NCBI GenBank assembly: GCA_002493515.1
Contig: DKYZ01000024.1
Span: 1,332 to 26,131 of the forward strand
DNA: 24,800 nucleotides
Direction: 5' to 3'
From: Porphyromonadaceae bacterium UBA7087
GTDB taxonomy: Bacteria > Bacteroidota > Bacteroidia > Bacteroidales > Muribaculaceae
Part shown: one piece after another, positions 16,053 to 23,421 of the stretch
How positions within the stretch are numbered: position 1 is the stretch's first letter
Layout: each line of letters begins with the position of its first letter
Notes under the pieces: generated by a model
Told to the model about the DNA's origin: nothing
The model's database searches: none
Seen by the model: the letters and a program-made list of their open reading frames with translations, nothing else
Translations under genes and position numbers: made by a program

Positions 16053-17297
16053 ATGGGAAAAAGAACGTTTGCGATGCTGGCAGCCCTGCTGTTTTGGCTG
16101 ACAGGAATTTACAGCGCCACGGCGCAGCCCTTCAGGGAGCTGCCGCCTGAGCTTGACGGCACGATGATGCCTATCGACCTGTCGCGATGCGACACCGTGC
16201 CCGTATGGGGCGATACTCTGAAACCCTGCGGCGCGGTCTACGTCTCGCGCCATGGTGCCAGGTTCCTCTCTTCGGAAAACAAGGTCAGGAAACTGGAGAA
16301 GACTCTTTCGGAGGCACGTGCCTCCGGGACGCTCACGCCGAAAGGGGAAAGGATGATGTCGCTTCTCGACAGCGTCAGACGCCATACCGACGGACAGTGG
16401 GGCGCCCTCTCCGACATAGGCAAACAGGAGCAGCGTATCCTCGCCAGGCAGATGCATGCGCTCGCTCCCATGCTCATGGACACGGCCCGTATATACGCCC
16501 GCGCCACCTACGTGCCGCGTGTGGTGATGACGATGTATGAATACTGCCATACCCTCGCCTGGCTCTCCTCGCGCGTGGAGGTCTCCACAGCCGAGGGCCA
16601 CAGGTTTGACTCCCTGCTCCGCTTCTTCAAGACCGACCGTGGGTATGCCGAATATATTTCCGACGGCGCCTGGAAAAGCGTCTATCAGGATTTCGCCAGC
16701 CATAACGTGCCCACGGCTCCCGCCGTCTCGCTTGTCGGGAACGGCCCCGGGGATGATAAGCTGCGTGAGATCACGATGGACATGTATGGTGTGCTCCAGG
16801 GGATGCGTGCCGTCGGTCTTCCGGCTCCTACCGACTATTGGATGAGCGAGGCCGACTATCGCCGATGCTGGGAGACGGCCAATCTTGACCACTATCTTCT
16901 GCGCTCGGCAAACGCGGTGAGCGACCTCGCGCCCCGCTCGGCGAAAGTGTTGCTGCGGGCCATGCTCTCCTCGCTTGGGAGCCAGGCTGCGGCCGGCGGA
17001 GAGATGGACTTCTTTTTCGGTCATGCCGAGACAGTGATGCCCCTCTTCGCGCTGATGCGGCTGCCCGGATGCTTCTGTCCCGAATTGCCCATGCGCGAGG
17101 TGGCGGAAAGATGGAAGGATTACGAGGTCAGCCCGCTCGGAGCCGACCTGGCCATATTCCTTTTGCGCTCGGAGTCAGGCAGACTGTATGTCGCCATGCG
17201 CCTCAACGGGAAATTCATACCGATGCCCGGCTCTACCCGGAAAGTGACCGACTGGCTGGAGTTTAAAACGTTTTATGGCAAAATGGCGGCTGACTGA
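16053..17297 (+). CDS. exported histidine acid phosphatase, MINPP/phytase-like
   Basis: 414 residues with a signal peptide (1-25, ending SATAQ). The phosphate-binding motif RHGAR is at 66-70 (VSRHGARFL); His67 would be the phosphorylated nucleophile. The second motif is HAE at 324-326 (FFGHAETVMP). HAE in place of the HD of ordinary histidine acid phosphatases is the mark of multiple inositol polyphosphate phosphatases (MINPP), including those known in gut Bacteroides that degrade phytate. Conserved TYVPRVVMT (152-160) supplies a further phosphate-site arginine. The length fits the family. It is probably periplasmic or in the outer membrane or vesicles; substrate specificity is inferred from motif class. 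It is divergent from the regulator gene, with a 128-base gap. Confidence 0.87.
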   Translation: MGKRTFAMLAALLFWLTGIYSATAQPFRELPPELDGTMMPIDLSRCDTVPVWGDTLKPCGAVYVSRHGARFLSSENKVRKLEKTLSEARASGTLTPKGERMMSLLDSVRRHTDGQWGALSDIGKQEQRILARQMHALAPMLMDTARIYARATYVPRVVMTMYEYCHTLAWLSSRVEVSTAEGHRFDSLLRFFKTDRGYAEYISDGAWKSVYQDFASHNVPTAPAVSLVGNGPGDDKLREITMDMYGVLQGMRAVGLPAPTDYWMSEADYRRCWETANLDHYLLRSANAVSDLAPRSAKVLLRAMLSSLGSQAAAGGEMDFFFGHAETVMPLFALMRLPGCFCPELPMREVAERWKDYEVSPLGADLAIFLLRSESGRLYVAMRLNGKFIPMPGSTRKVTDWLEFKTFYGKMAAD

Positions 17298-17331
17298 AAA
17301 CCATATAGGCGGAAAAGACGTATAATATAAG

Positions 17332-17352
17332 GACTCCGGGCATTCCGGAGTC
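17332..17352 (+). other. stem-loop ending one base before a start codon
   Basis: GACTCCGG-GCATT-CCGGAGTC, 8-bp perfect stem, 5-base loop, ending at 17352; the ATG of the next gene is at 17354. It could be a terminator of the phosphatase gene (no T-run) or a leader structure that limits translation from the first ATG. Confidence 0.55.
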
Positions 17353-17353
17353 A

Positions 17354-17809
17354 ATGAAAAACATTTTGGTTATGCAGAATTCAGATGAAAACATTCGCGC
17401 CGCCCAGGCCCTTCTGGGCAAGGCCAAGGAGGAACTCGCCGACAACATGAAGGCACGCGGCATCGCGGCTGTGATCTGGGACCTCACAAGCGCCTCTATG
17501 CAGTATATTCCCGAGATAGTGGTGCGCGACGGAGCCGACAAGAGCAAAGCCGAGGTTGTCAGAATCACCGGCATCTACCGCTACGGCGACAAGCTTTTCC
17601 TCATCGAGGAGGATAAGGCGGGAGTCAGCGTCGACCGCTTCTACAACCGCGAAACCGAGGTGAAACCCTCCGTGGTGACCCTCACCGAAGATATGGCTGC
17701 CTCCGCGCTCGGCGACCCCGAGGGAAAGCCCGGTTTCACCACCGCAGGCACCATCGAGGAGTGGATTAACGTGGCCAACTGCTACTTCCAGGCCCTCATC
17801 GAGGAATAA
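17354..17809 (+). CDS. conserved-looking protein of unknown function
   Basis: 151 residues, acidic, no signal peptide or membrane helix, so probably cytoplasmic. I do not recognise a family. The first 40 residues form a charged amphipathic helix (ENIRAAQALLGKAKEELADN); the rest is mixed beta/helix (YIPEIVVRDG, VVRITGIYRYGDKLFLIEED). Strong codon bias like its neighbours supports a real gene. The first ATG (17354) sits against a hairpin; a second in-frame ATG at 17372 (MQNSDENIRAA) is an alternative start giving 145 residues. It follows the phosphatase gene by 56 bases and converges on the lipoprotein gene. Confidence 0.7.
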   Translation: MKNILVMQNSDENIRAAQALLGKAKEELADNMKARGIAAVIWDLTSASMQYIPEIVVRDGADKSKAEVVRITGIYRYGDKLFLIEEDKAGVSVDRFYNRETEVKPSVVTLTEDMAASALGDPEGKPGFTTAGTIEEWINVANCYFQALIEE

Positions 17810-17831
17810 ACAGTCTCAGGAAGTCTCGTTT

Positions 17832-17872
17832 ACATGACGATGCCGCTGCTCATGGCGGCGGCATTGTCATGT
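17832..17872. terminator. hairpin between convergent genes
   Basis: 15-bp stem (17832-17846 with 17858-17872, one G-U pair) with an 11-base loop, midway between the convergent stops at 17809 and 17899. It probably ends transcription from both sides, though no clear T-run follows. Confidence 0.65.
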
Positions 17873-17898
17873 GAAAGCCTGTGTCATGGCCTGAGCGA

Positions 17899-18765
17899 TC
17901 AGTATTTCAGCTCCGTGAAGTCGTAGGTGAGGTATTTCTCGGGTTCACCGCCGTTTTGGGGCACGTCGAAATATTTCTGGCGTATTGCCGTCAGTCTTCC
18001 CTCCGCGTCGTAATCATATGAGAATACAAACCTCGCTTTTACGCCGGTGAGCTTGTCGTAAGTGTCGATATGGTCGATGAGCTTGTCGTGGCTGTAGCCC
18101 GTCTGCCCGCAAAGGCTGAGCGACTCGTCGAAAGCGTATATCTCCATCGCTTCGGGATAGAAAGCCACGGGGTTGGCCTTGTCGGTATAGAAGAACGTGA
18201 GCTCCTGGTCGCACCTGGTGTCACCGATGTGCCTGACATGGTGCATCTTTGAGATGAGGCCCGTCGCGTCGTCGTAGGTGAACTCTGTGGACATATGGAA
18301 GGTATAGCCGGAATTGTCTCCGTCGCAGACCTCCTTTATTATCCTGCCCTTGTCGTTGTAGGTGTAGTTGATCACTCCCTTGTTGCTGCCGGCCCCGTAG
18401 TCGAAATGCTCGACGGTGGCGTTGTGGAGGCTGTTGAACTCGACCTCGCATGACTGGATGACAGCATTGTCAGGCTTATAGATCTGCACCACGGAGCATT
18501 TGTCGCCCGAATAGGTCAATGTCTCGTCGAAGAATTTGTTGACATGGCGTGTGACCCTGCCCACCGAGTCATAGCTCAGGGTGTTCAGGCCGAGGCGGCT
18601 CTCTATGCCCTGCACGTCGCTGGCCAGGACGAAGGAAGTGACTTTGGGCAGTCCGGAGGGAGTGGCCGGCTGGTCGGGATTTTCAGAGTTGCTGTTGCTG
18701 CAGGCCCCCGTCATTATCAGGGCGGCAGCCGCCAGAAGGGCCGTGCAGGAGATGTGGATGTTCAT
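17899..18765 (-). CDS. lipoprotein with YD-repeat-like segments (DUF4595-like)
   Basis: 288 residues. A lipoprotein signal ends in MTGAC with the acylated cysteine at 22, then a Ser/Asn/Glu-rich linker. The body carries spaced units of the form Y-D/N-x-x-G-R-hydrophobic: YDSVGRVTRHV, YNDKGRIIKEV, YDDATGLISKM, YDAEGRLTAIR, about 45-65 residues apart, as in YD-type beta repeats and DUF4595-type Bacteroidales lipoproteins. It is probably anchored in the outer membrane; its function is unknown. A consensus promoter lies 90 bases upstream, and it is divergent from the DUF4491 gene. Confidence 0.82.
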   Translation of the reverse strand: MNIHISCTALLAAAALIMTGACSNSNSENPDQPATPSGLPKVTSFVLASDVQGIESRLGLNTLSYDSVGRVTRHVNKFFDETLTYSGDKCSVVQIYKPDNAVIQSCEVEFNSLHNATVEHFDYGAGSNKGVINYTYNDKGRIIKEVCDGDNSGYTFHMSTEFTYDDATGLISKMHHVRHIGDTRCDQELTFFYTDKANPVAFYPEAMEIYAFDESLSLCGQTGYSHDKLIDHIDTYDKLTGVKARFVFSYDYDAEGRLTAIRQKYFDVPQNGGEPEKYLTYDFTELKY

Positions 18766-18854
18766 AATACGTTGCGTTGTTTAATCGGAAATCATATGAG
18801 ACGCTTCCCCGTGCCACATGCTCCCGGAGATGCGGCATAGGGCGCTGAAATGTG

Positions 18855-18886
18855 CAAAGTTAACGGTTTTTATCAGTAACGCCAAA
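18855..18886 (-). promoter_or_regulatory. promoter of the lipoprotein gene
   Basis: On the minus strand: TTTG (18886-18883), 20 bases, TAACTTTG (18862-18855), an exact fit. The leader would be about 83 bases. Confidence 0.65.
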
Positions 18887-18914
18887 CAAATTAAAGTAAA
18901 ATGACATTTTTCTG

Positions 18915-18948
18915 TTTGTCATGATTAATGGATTTTTTATTAAATTTG
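18915..18948 (+). promoter_or_regulatory. promoter of the DUF4491 gene
   Basis: TTTG (18915-18918), 22 bases, TAAATTTG (18941-18948). The -7 box is exact; spacing is two bases longer than the others. It is divergent from the lipoprotein promoter. Confidence 0.5.
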
Positions 18949-18976
18949 CAGTGTCTTTAAAAAGCAGTCGATAATC

Positions 18977-19318
18977 ATGGATCTTATGCAAATCATATCG
19001 GAGGTGAATTTCAGCGGGCTTCTGATCGGGCTCGCCACCTTTATTATAATAGGATTGTTCCATCCCCTGGTCATAAAGGGGGAATATTATTTCGGAGAGA
19101 AGATAAAATGGGCGTTCCTCGTGGCGGGTATCCTGTTTCTCGTGCCCACCCTGCTTGCCGACTCGGTAGCCGTCTCCGCGTTGCTCGGGGTGACGGCTTT
19201 CAGCTGCTTCTGGAGCATCAAGGAGGTAAAGGAGCAGACAGAGAGGGTGCGCAAGGGCTGGTTTCCGGCAAATCCGAAACGTATGGGCAGCAATATTGAA
19301 GAGAACGATGCGGAATGA
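18977..19318 (+). CDS. DUF4491 family membrane protein
   Basis: 113 residues. Three hydrophobic segments (about 12-32, 46-62 and 63-80) and the block GLFHPLVIKGEYYFGEKIKW match the DUF4491 family seen in gut Bacteroidetes and Firmicutes. The C-terminus is polar (RVRKGWFPANPKRM). It is a small inner-membrane protein of unknown role. Its stop overlaps the start of the cell-wall hydrolase gene by 11 bases, so the two are probably translated together and may act together at the envelope. Confidence 0.8.
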   Translation: MDLMQIISEVNFSGLLIGLATFIIIGLFHPLVIKGEYYFGEKIKWAFLVAGILFLVPTLLADSVAVSALLGVTAFSCFWSIKEVKEQTERVRKGWFPANPKRMGSNIEENDAE

Positions 19319-20201
19319 ACTCGTGAGAATGGCTGTCGCGGCGGTTATCGCGATAGCCCCGGCGGTATGCGCCAGTGCGCAGGACGCCTACCGGGCATAT
19401 ATCGAGACATTCAGCGCGATGGCCGTGGAGCAGCAGCAGGCCCACGGCATCCCCGCCAGCATCACCCTGGCGCAGGGTCTGCTCGAGAGCGCGGCAGGGC
19501 GCTCCACGCTCGCAACGGAAGGTAACAACCATTTCGGCATCAAATGCCACAGCGACTGGAAAGGGGAGACGATGACGCGCTCGGACGACGCTCCCGACGA
19601 CTGTTTCCGAGTCTACGATGACGCGGCCGAGAGCTATGAGGACCATTCCCGCTTCCTGATGCGCAAACGCTACGAGCGGCTTTTCGACCTCGACCCCACT
19701 GACTACACCGGATGGGCGAAGGGGCTCAAGGCGTGCGGCTACGCCACCGACCCCCATTACGCCGACCGCCTCGTGGCCATAATCGAGCGATACGGCCTCA
19801 ACGCTTTCGACACCGATGCCGGACGCCATGCCGAGGAGACCTCCGAATTCATCGCCTCCGCCCTGAAGAGCACCCATCCGATCCGCAAGTCGAGGGGCCT
19901 CTATTACGTGGTGGCGTATCCCGGCGACACATACGCCTCGATCGCCAAGGAGTTTCATCTCAAGAAAAAGAAGCTCCTGGCCTACAACGACGTGGAGCGC
20001 GACGGGGAGATCAAACCCTGGGAGGAGGTGTATCTGCAGGAGAAGCCCGAGATGCTCACCGACTCGCCGGCAACGGCGGTGATAGGGGAGGGGGAGTCGC
20101 TGCATTCCCTGGCGCAGCGCTACGGAGTCAGCCTCAAGACGCTTAAGAAGCTCAACAAAAGGGTCAAGGACCGCCCCGGGGAGCGGATTAAACTGAGGTA
20201 A
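19308..20201 (+). CDS. glucosaminidase (FlgJ-type) with two LysM domains
   Basis: 297 residues from ATG 19308; a TTG four codons upstream (19296) is less likely. Signal peptide 1-24 (ending CASAQ). Residues 25-170 form the GH73-type glucosaminidase domain: ITLAQGLLESAAGRS with catalytic Glu60, then NNHFGIKC, FRVYDDAAESYEDHSRFL, and GWAKGLKACGYATDPHYAD. Two LysM repeats follow, at about 202-245 (YYVVAYPGDTYASIAKEF) and 255-297 (GEGESLHSLAQRYGV). It cleaves between sugars of peptidoglycan in the periplasm, with LysM holding the enzyme on the wall. This is a housekeeping cell-separation or remodelling enzyme of Bacteroidales. Confidence 0.9.
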   Translation: MRNELVRMAVAAVIAIAPAVCASAQDAYRAYIETFSAMAVEQQQAHGIPASITLAQGLLESAAGRSTLATEGNNHFGIKCHSDWKGETMTRSDDAPDDCFRVYDDAAESYEDHSRFLMRKRYERLFDLDPTDYTGWAKGLKACGYATDPHYADRLVAIIERYGLNAFDTDAGRHAEETSEFIASALKSTHPIRKSRGLYYVVAYPGDTYASIAKEFHLKKKKLLAYNDVERDGEIKPWEEVYLQEKPEMLTDSPATAVIGEGESLHSLAQRYGVSLKTLKKLNKRVKDRPGERIKLR

Positions 20202-20223
20202 AACACAGGAATTTGCGCCGATA

Positions 20224-20255
20224 TTTGCAAAATAGGAAAATAATGTCTAAATTTG
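20224..20255 (+). promoter_or_regulatory. promoter of the tRNA-Arg gene
   Basis: TTTG (20224-20227), 20 bases, TAAATTTG (20248-20255), exact fit. The start would be near 20262, 34 bases before the tRNA. The DUF177-rpmF operon may be read from here as well. Confidence 0.65.
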
Positions 20256-20295
20256 CACCCAAAAACCGGGGTAGAGCCTCGTGTCGACATATAAT

Positions 20296-20370
20296 GCCTC
20301 TGTAGTTCAACGGATAGAATAGAAGTTTCCTAAACTTTAGATAGGAGTTCGATTCTCCTCGGAGGTACCA
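20296..20370 (+). tRNA. tRNA-Arg (anticodon CCT)
   Basis: 75 bases with a full cloverleaf. Acceptor GCCTCTG pairs with CGGAGGT (G-U pairs at 1-72 and 6-67). D-stem GTTC/GAAT; anticodon stem GAAGT/ACTTT with loop TTCCTAA, anticodon CCT reading AGG. T-stem AGGAG/CTCCT with loop TTCGATT. The discriminator A and CCA end are encoded. The variable region is short (4 bases). Confidence 0.93.
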
Positions 20371-20378
20371 CACAACCC

Positions 20379-20402
20379 GGCGTCTTTTGCAAAAGGGACG
20401 CC
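20379..20402. other. stem-loop between tRNA and DUF177 gene
   Basis: GGCGT and ACGCC flank the palindrome CTTTTGCAAAAG, giving a nested hairpin 9 bases after the tRNA. It may help end or process the tRNA transcript. Confidence 0.45.
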
Positions 20403-20418
20403 AAAAATATCCTCAGAC

Positions 20419-20949
20419 GTGGGAAAGTTTTCTCAGTTCAAGGTTCAGCTTGCCTCCAAGGCCGACGGCAGGTATGAGCAAGATTTTGTTTGCGACACCG
20501 AGTTCTTCAGGAATATGGAGAACGAGGAGGTCATTTCGTCGGATGTCAACGTGCATCTCGACCTGGAGAAGAAGAACGACGCGTACGACCTGACGTTCAC
20601 TTGCCGGGGGATGATGCAGATTCCGTGTGACCGTTGTCTCGACCCGCTCGACCACGAGGTTGACACGACCTACCACATCACCGTGAAATACGGCGACAGC
20701 TACAACGACGTTTCCGACGACCTTCTGGTGATTCCGGAGAGCGACACGTATCTCAACGTGGCGTATATGCTCTACGACACCCTCCTGCTCACCATCCCCC
20801 TGCGCCACGTGCATCCCCTCGGGAAATGCAACCGCGCAATGGCGGCTGCCCTCCACAAGCACCATACCTCGGCCGGCGACGATGTGGACGAGGCTCTTGA
20901 CGAGGTGGACTCCGAGATTGAGAACGAGGCTTCCGGCGAGGAGGATTAA
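20419..20949 (+). CDS. DUF177 (YceD-like) protein, rRNA/ribosome-linked
   Basis: 176 residues from a GTG start (MGKFSQFKVQL), the usual opening of Bacteroidales members. The conserved core DLTFTCRGMMQIPCDRCLDP contains the CxRC pattern (C69/C72 region) of the YceD/DUF177 family, which acts in 23S rRNA biogenesis. The acidic tail (DDVDEALDEVDSEIENE) is typical. It is always next to rpmF, which follows after 48 bases and supports the call. Confidence 0.88.
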   Translation: MGKFSQFKVQLASKADGRYEQDFVCDTEFFRNMENEEVISSDVNVHLDLEKKNDAYDLTFTCRGMMQIPCDRCLDPLDHEVDTTYHITVKYGDSYNDVSDDLLVIPESDTYLNVAYMLYDTLLLTIPLRHVHPLGKCNRAMAAALHKHHTSAGDDVDEALDEVDSEIENEASGEED

Positions 20950-20997
20950 ACGAGAACCGACAGACATTGATAACAATAATAAAAACATAAGAATAAA

Positions 20998-21180
20998 ATG
21001 GCACATCCTAAACGAAGACAATCGCATACCAGAACGGCGAAGCGCCGCACACACGACAAGGCTCTGGTTCCGACACTTGCAATATGCCCCAACTGCGGCG
21101 CCTGGCACGTATACCACACTGTATGCGGCGAGTGCGGCTACTACAGAGGGAAGCTCGCAATCGAGAAAGCGGCTATCTAA
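20998..21180 (+). CDS. rpmF: 50S ribosomal protein L32
   Basis: 60 residues, the normal length. Starts MAHPKRRQSHTRTAKRR, and has the zinc-ribbon pairs CPNC and CGEC (residues 30-48). It is a component of the large ribosomal subunit. It follows the DUF177 gene, as in most bacteria, and precedes fabH. Confidence 0.97.
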   Translation: MAHPKRRQSHTRTAKRRTHDKALVPTLAICPNCGAWHVYHTVCGECGYYRGKLAIEKAAI

Positions 21181-21202
21181 GCAGGTCGGCAGCACACAAC
21201 GA

Positions 21203-21224
21203 GAACCCCGCTTATGTGGGGTTC
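21203..21224. other. stem-loop between rpmF and fabH
   Basis: GAACCCC-GCTTATGT-GGGGTTC, 7-bp perfect stem, 28 bases before the fabH ATG. There is no T-run on the plus strand, so it may be an attenuator or processing site rather than a full terminator. Confidence 0.5.
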
Positions 21225-21251
21225 ACTTATAATATAAACCAAAGAAGAATC

Positions 21252-22271
21252 ATGCTTAACGCAAAAATCAGCGGCATAGCGTCATATGTGCCCGACGATA
21301 TCCTTGACAACGAGATGCTCTCGAAGATGGTAGACACCAACGACGAGTGGATCACGACGCGTGTGGGAATCAGCGAGCGCCGCATATTGCGCGAAGAGGG
21401 TAAAGGCTCGGGATACATGGGGACAAAGGCAGTGGAGAGGCTGCTCGCGGATACAGGTACTGATCCGTCGGAAGTAGAGCTCCTGATATGCGCCACCTCC
21501 AACCCGGACTACCGCTTCCCGTCAACGGCATCCGTGATCGCCCACGACTCCGGGCTCTCCAACGCCTATGCCTACGACATACAGGCGGCCTGCGCCGGTT
21601 TTATCGTCACCATGCAGGCCGCGAGGGCCTACATCCTGGCGGGTCTCTATAAGAAAATCATCGTGGTTTGCGCCGAGAAGATGTCAAGCATGACCGATTA
21701 CGAGGACCGCGCCACGTGTCCCCTCTTCGGCGACGCCGCGGCCGCCGTTCTCGTGGAGCCCACAGATGAGCCTGTAGGCGTGATGGACGGCGAGTTCCAC
21801 GTTGACGGCTCAGGACTGCCCCACCTCGTGATGAAGGCGGGCGGCTCCGTGAAGCCGGCCTCCGAGGAGACGGTCAGGGCGCGCGAGCATTATGTCTACC
21901 AGGAGGGGCGTATCGTGTATAAGAACGCCGTCCGCGACATGCTCTCGTCGACACTCTCGGTCATGAAGCGCAACAATCTCACGGTGGACGACGTCGACTG
22001 GCTTGTGCCCCATCAGGCGAACCTGCGCATCATAGAGGCTGTCAGCGGCCGCATTAAGATTCCCGAGGAGAAGGTGCTCATCAACATCCAGCACTACGGC
22101 AACACCTCGGCCGCATCGATTCCTCTTTGTCTCGACGAATACAAAGACCGTCTCCATAAGGGCGACAAGATAATGATGACTGCCTTCGGAGCCGGTTTCA
22201 CCTGGGGAGCGATGTACCTCATCTGGGCTTTCGACCCCAAGACCGGCAAGCAGACACAAAGCGCTGAATAA
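21252..22271 (+). CDS. fabH: beta-ketoacyl-ACP synthase III
   Basis: 339 residues from ATG 21252, preceded by AAAGAAGAA. Residues preceding it in the same frame are not part of the protein. Catalytic triad visible: Cys114 (DIQAACAGF), His254 (VPHQANLRI), Asn284 (HYGNTSA). It joins acetyl-CoA with malonyl-ACP to start fatty acid synthesis in the cytoplasm. The entry of plsX between rpmF and fabH, common elsewhere, is absent here, as usual in Bacteroidales. A terminator follows. Confidence 0.95.
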   Translation: MLNAKISGIASYVPDDILDNEMLSKMVDTNDEWITTRVGISERRILREEGKGSGYMGTKAVERLLADTGTDPSEVELLICATSNPDYRFPSTASVIAHDSGLSNAYAYDIQAACAGFIVTMQAARAYILAGLYKKIIVVCAEKMSSMTDYEDRATCPLFGDAAAAVLVEPTDEPVGVMDGEFHVDGSGLPHLVMKAGGSVKPASEETVRAREHYVYQEGRIVYKNAVRDMLSSTLSVMKRNNLTVDDVDWLVPHQANLRIIEAVSGRIKIPEEKVLINIQHYGNTSAASIPLCLDEYKDRLHKGDKIMMTAFGAGFTWGAMYLIWAFDPKTGKQTQSAE

Positions 22272-22297
22272 CGCCGCGCAGCTGTCGCAACGATTTT

Positions 22298-22336
22298 AAA
22301 AAAAGACCGACGGATTACGTTCCGTCGGCCTTTTTT
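22298..22336. terminator. rho-independent terminator after fabH
   Basis: CCGACGGA (22307-22314) pairs with TCCGTCGG (22321-22328), followed by TTTTTT (22331-22336) and preceded by an A-run, so it could work in both directions. It lies 26 bases after the stop. Confidence 0.88.
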
Positions 22337-22380
22337 CTAAACCCGACACCCTCTTGTGCGTTTATCTTATAAGGCGACAA

Positions 22381-22403
22381 GGCTGCGGAGCGGTTTCGCA
22401 GCC
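22381..22403 (+). other. stem-loop in era leader
   Basis: GGCTGCG (22381-22387) pairs with CGCAGCC (22397-22403), loop 9 bases, 30 bases before the era ATG. It may be a leader structure. No consensus promoter was clear in the 96 bases between terminator and start. Confidence 0.4.
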
Positions 22404-22432
22404 GGCATTCGTCTTGCAACCACGACAAGATT

Positions 22433-23353
22433 ATGGAAGAAGAGAAAAAAGAGATTACAAGTGAGAACAGCCCCCACAAGGCAGGTTTCGTGAATATCGT
22501 CGGCAACCCCAACGTAGGGAAATCGACGCTGATGAACGACCTCGTGGGTGAGCGTATATCCATCATAACCCAGAAGGCGCAGACCACACGCCACCGCATA
22601 ATGGGCATCGTCAATACTCCGGAATACCAGATTGTCTATTCCGACACGCCGGGTGTGCTCAAGCCAAAGTACAAGCTCCAGGAGTCGATGCTCGAGTTCT
22701 CGGAAGGGGCGCTCACCGACGCCGACGTGCTTCTCTACGTCACCGACGTGGTGGAGGATGCCGAGAAAAACAAGGACTTCCTTGACCGGGTGGCCAAGGA
22801 GAAGGTGCCCGTGCTGCTGGTGATCAACAAGGTAGACCTCCTGAAGGGGAACGAGGAGCTTGAGGCCCTCATCGCCCGCTGGCACGAGCGTCTGCCGAAC
22901 GCCGAGATTTTCCCGGTCAGCGCCAAGGAGCACTTCAACGTTGACAACCTCAAGCGGCGCATCGAGGAGCTTCTCCCCGTGTCGCCTCCATTCTTCGGCA
23001 AGGACGCCCTCACCGACAAGCCGGCGCGTTTCTTCGTCACGGAGATAATCCGCGAGAAGCTTCTGCTCAACTACGACAAGGAGATTCCATACAGCACGGA
23101 GGTGCTCGTGGAGAAATTCGAGGAGAAGGACAATTCCATCCACATCATGGCCGTCATCTACGTGGAGCGTGACTCCCAGAAGGGAATCATCATCGGCAAG
23201 GGGGGCGAGAAGATAAAGAAGGTAGGCATCCAGGCCCGTCAGGATATCGAGACGTTCTTCGACAAGAAAGTGTTCCTGGAGCTCTTCGTAAAGGTAGAGA
23301 AAGACTGGCGCAACCGCGAGAACAAGCTTCGCCAGTTCGGATATATAGAATAA
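22433..23353 (+). CDS. era: GTPase Era
   Basis: 306 residues. G1 GNPNVGKS (24-31), G3 DTPGV (71-75), G4 NKVD (132-135), and a C-terminal KH RNA-binding domain (about 215-300) with GKGGEKIKKVGIQARQDIE. It binds the 3' end of 16S rRNA and helps small-subunit assembly. It precedes der by 68 bases. Confidence 0.96.
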   Translation: MEEEKKEITSENSPHKAGFVNIVGNPNVGKSTLMNDLVGERISIITQKAQTTRHRIMGIVNTPEYQIVYSDTPGVLKPKYKLQESMLEFSEGALTDADVLLYVTDVVEDAEKNKDFLDRVAKEKVPVLLVINKVDLLKGNEELEALIARWHERLPNAEIFPVSAKEHFNVDNLKRRIEELLPVSPPFFGKDALTDKPARFFVTEIIREKLLLNYDKEIPYSTEVLVEKFEEKDNSIHIMAVIYVERDSQKGIIIGKGGEKIKKVGIQARQDIETFFDKKVFLELFVKVEKDWRNRENKLRQFGYIE

Positions 23354-23361
23354 AACGGTAG

Positions 23362-23391
23362 GCGGGGGAGGCCACGGCGTGGCGTCCCCGC
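23362..23391. other. GC-rich stem-loop between era and der
   Basis: GCGGGG and CCCCGC flank a nested hairpin GCCAC-GGC-GTGGC. It resembles in style the GC-rich arms of the repeat at 7222 but has no clear sequence match. It may end or process the era transcript. Confidence 0.45.
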
Positions 23392-23421
23392 GTCCTAAAG
23401 ATACATAGAGGAAAAAAGAAT

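Noticed and set aside
19296..19307. TTG start for the glucosaminidase
   Set aside because: ATG 19308 gives a proper signal peptide and a usual short overlap with the DUF4491 gene.
21084..21251. Longer N-terminus for FabH starting inside rpmF
   Set aside because: It overlaps rpmF out of frame, is Arg-rich and adds 56 residues not found in FabH; ATG 21252 gives the normal start.
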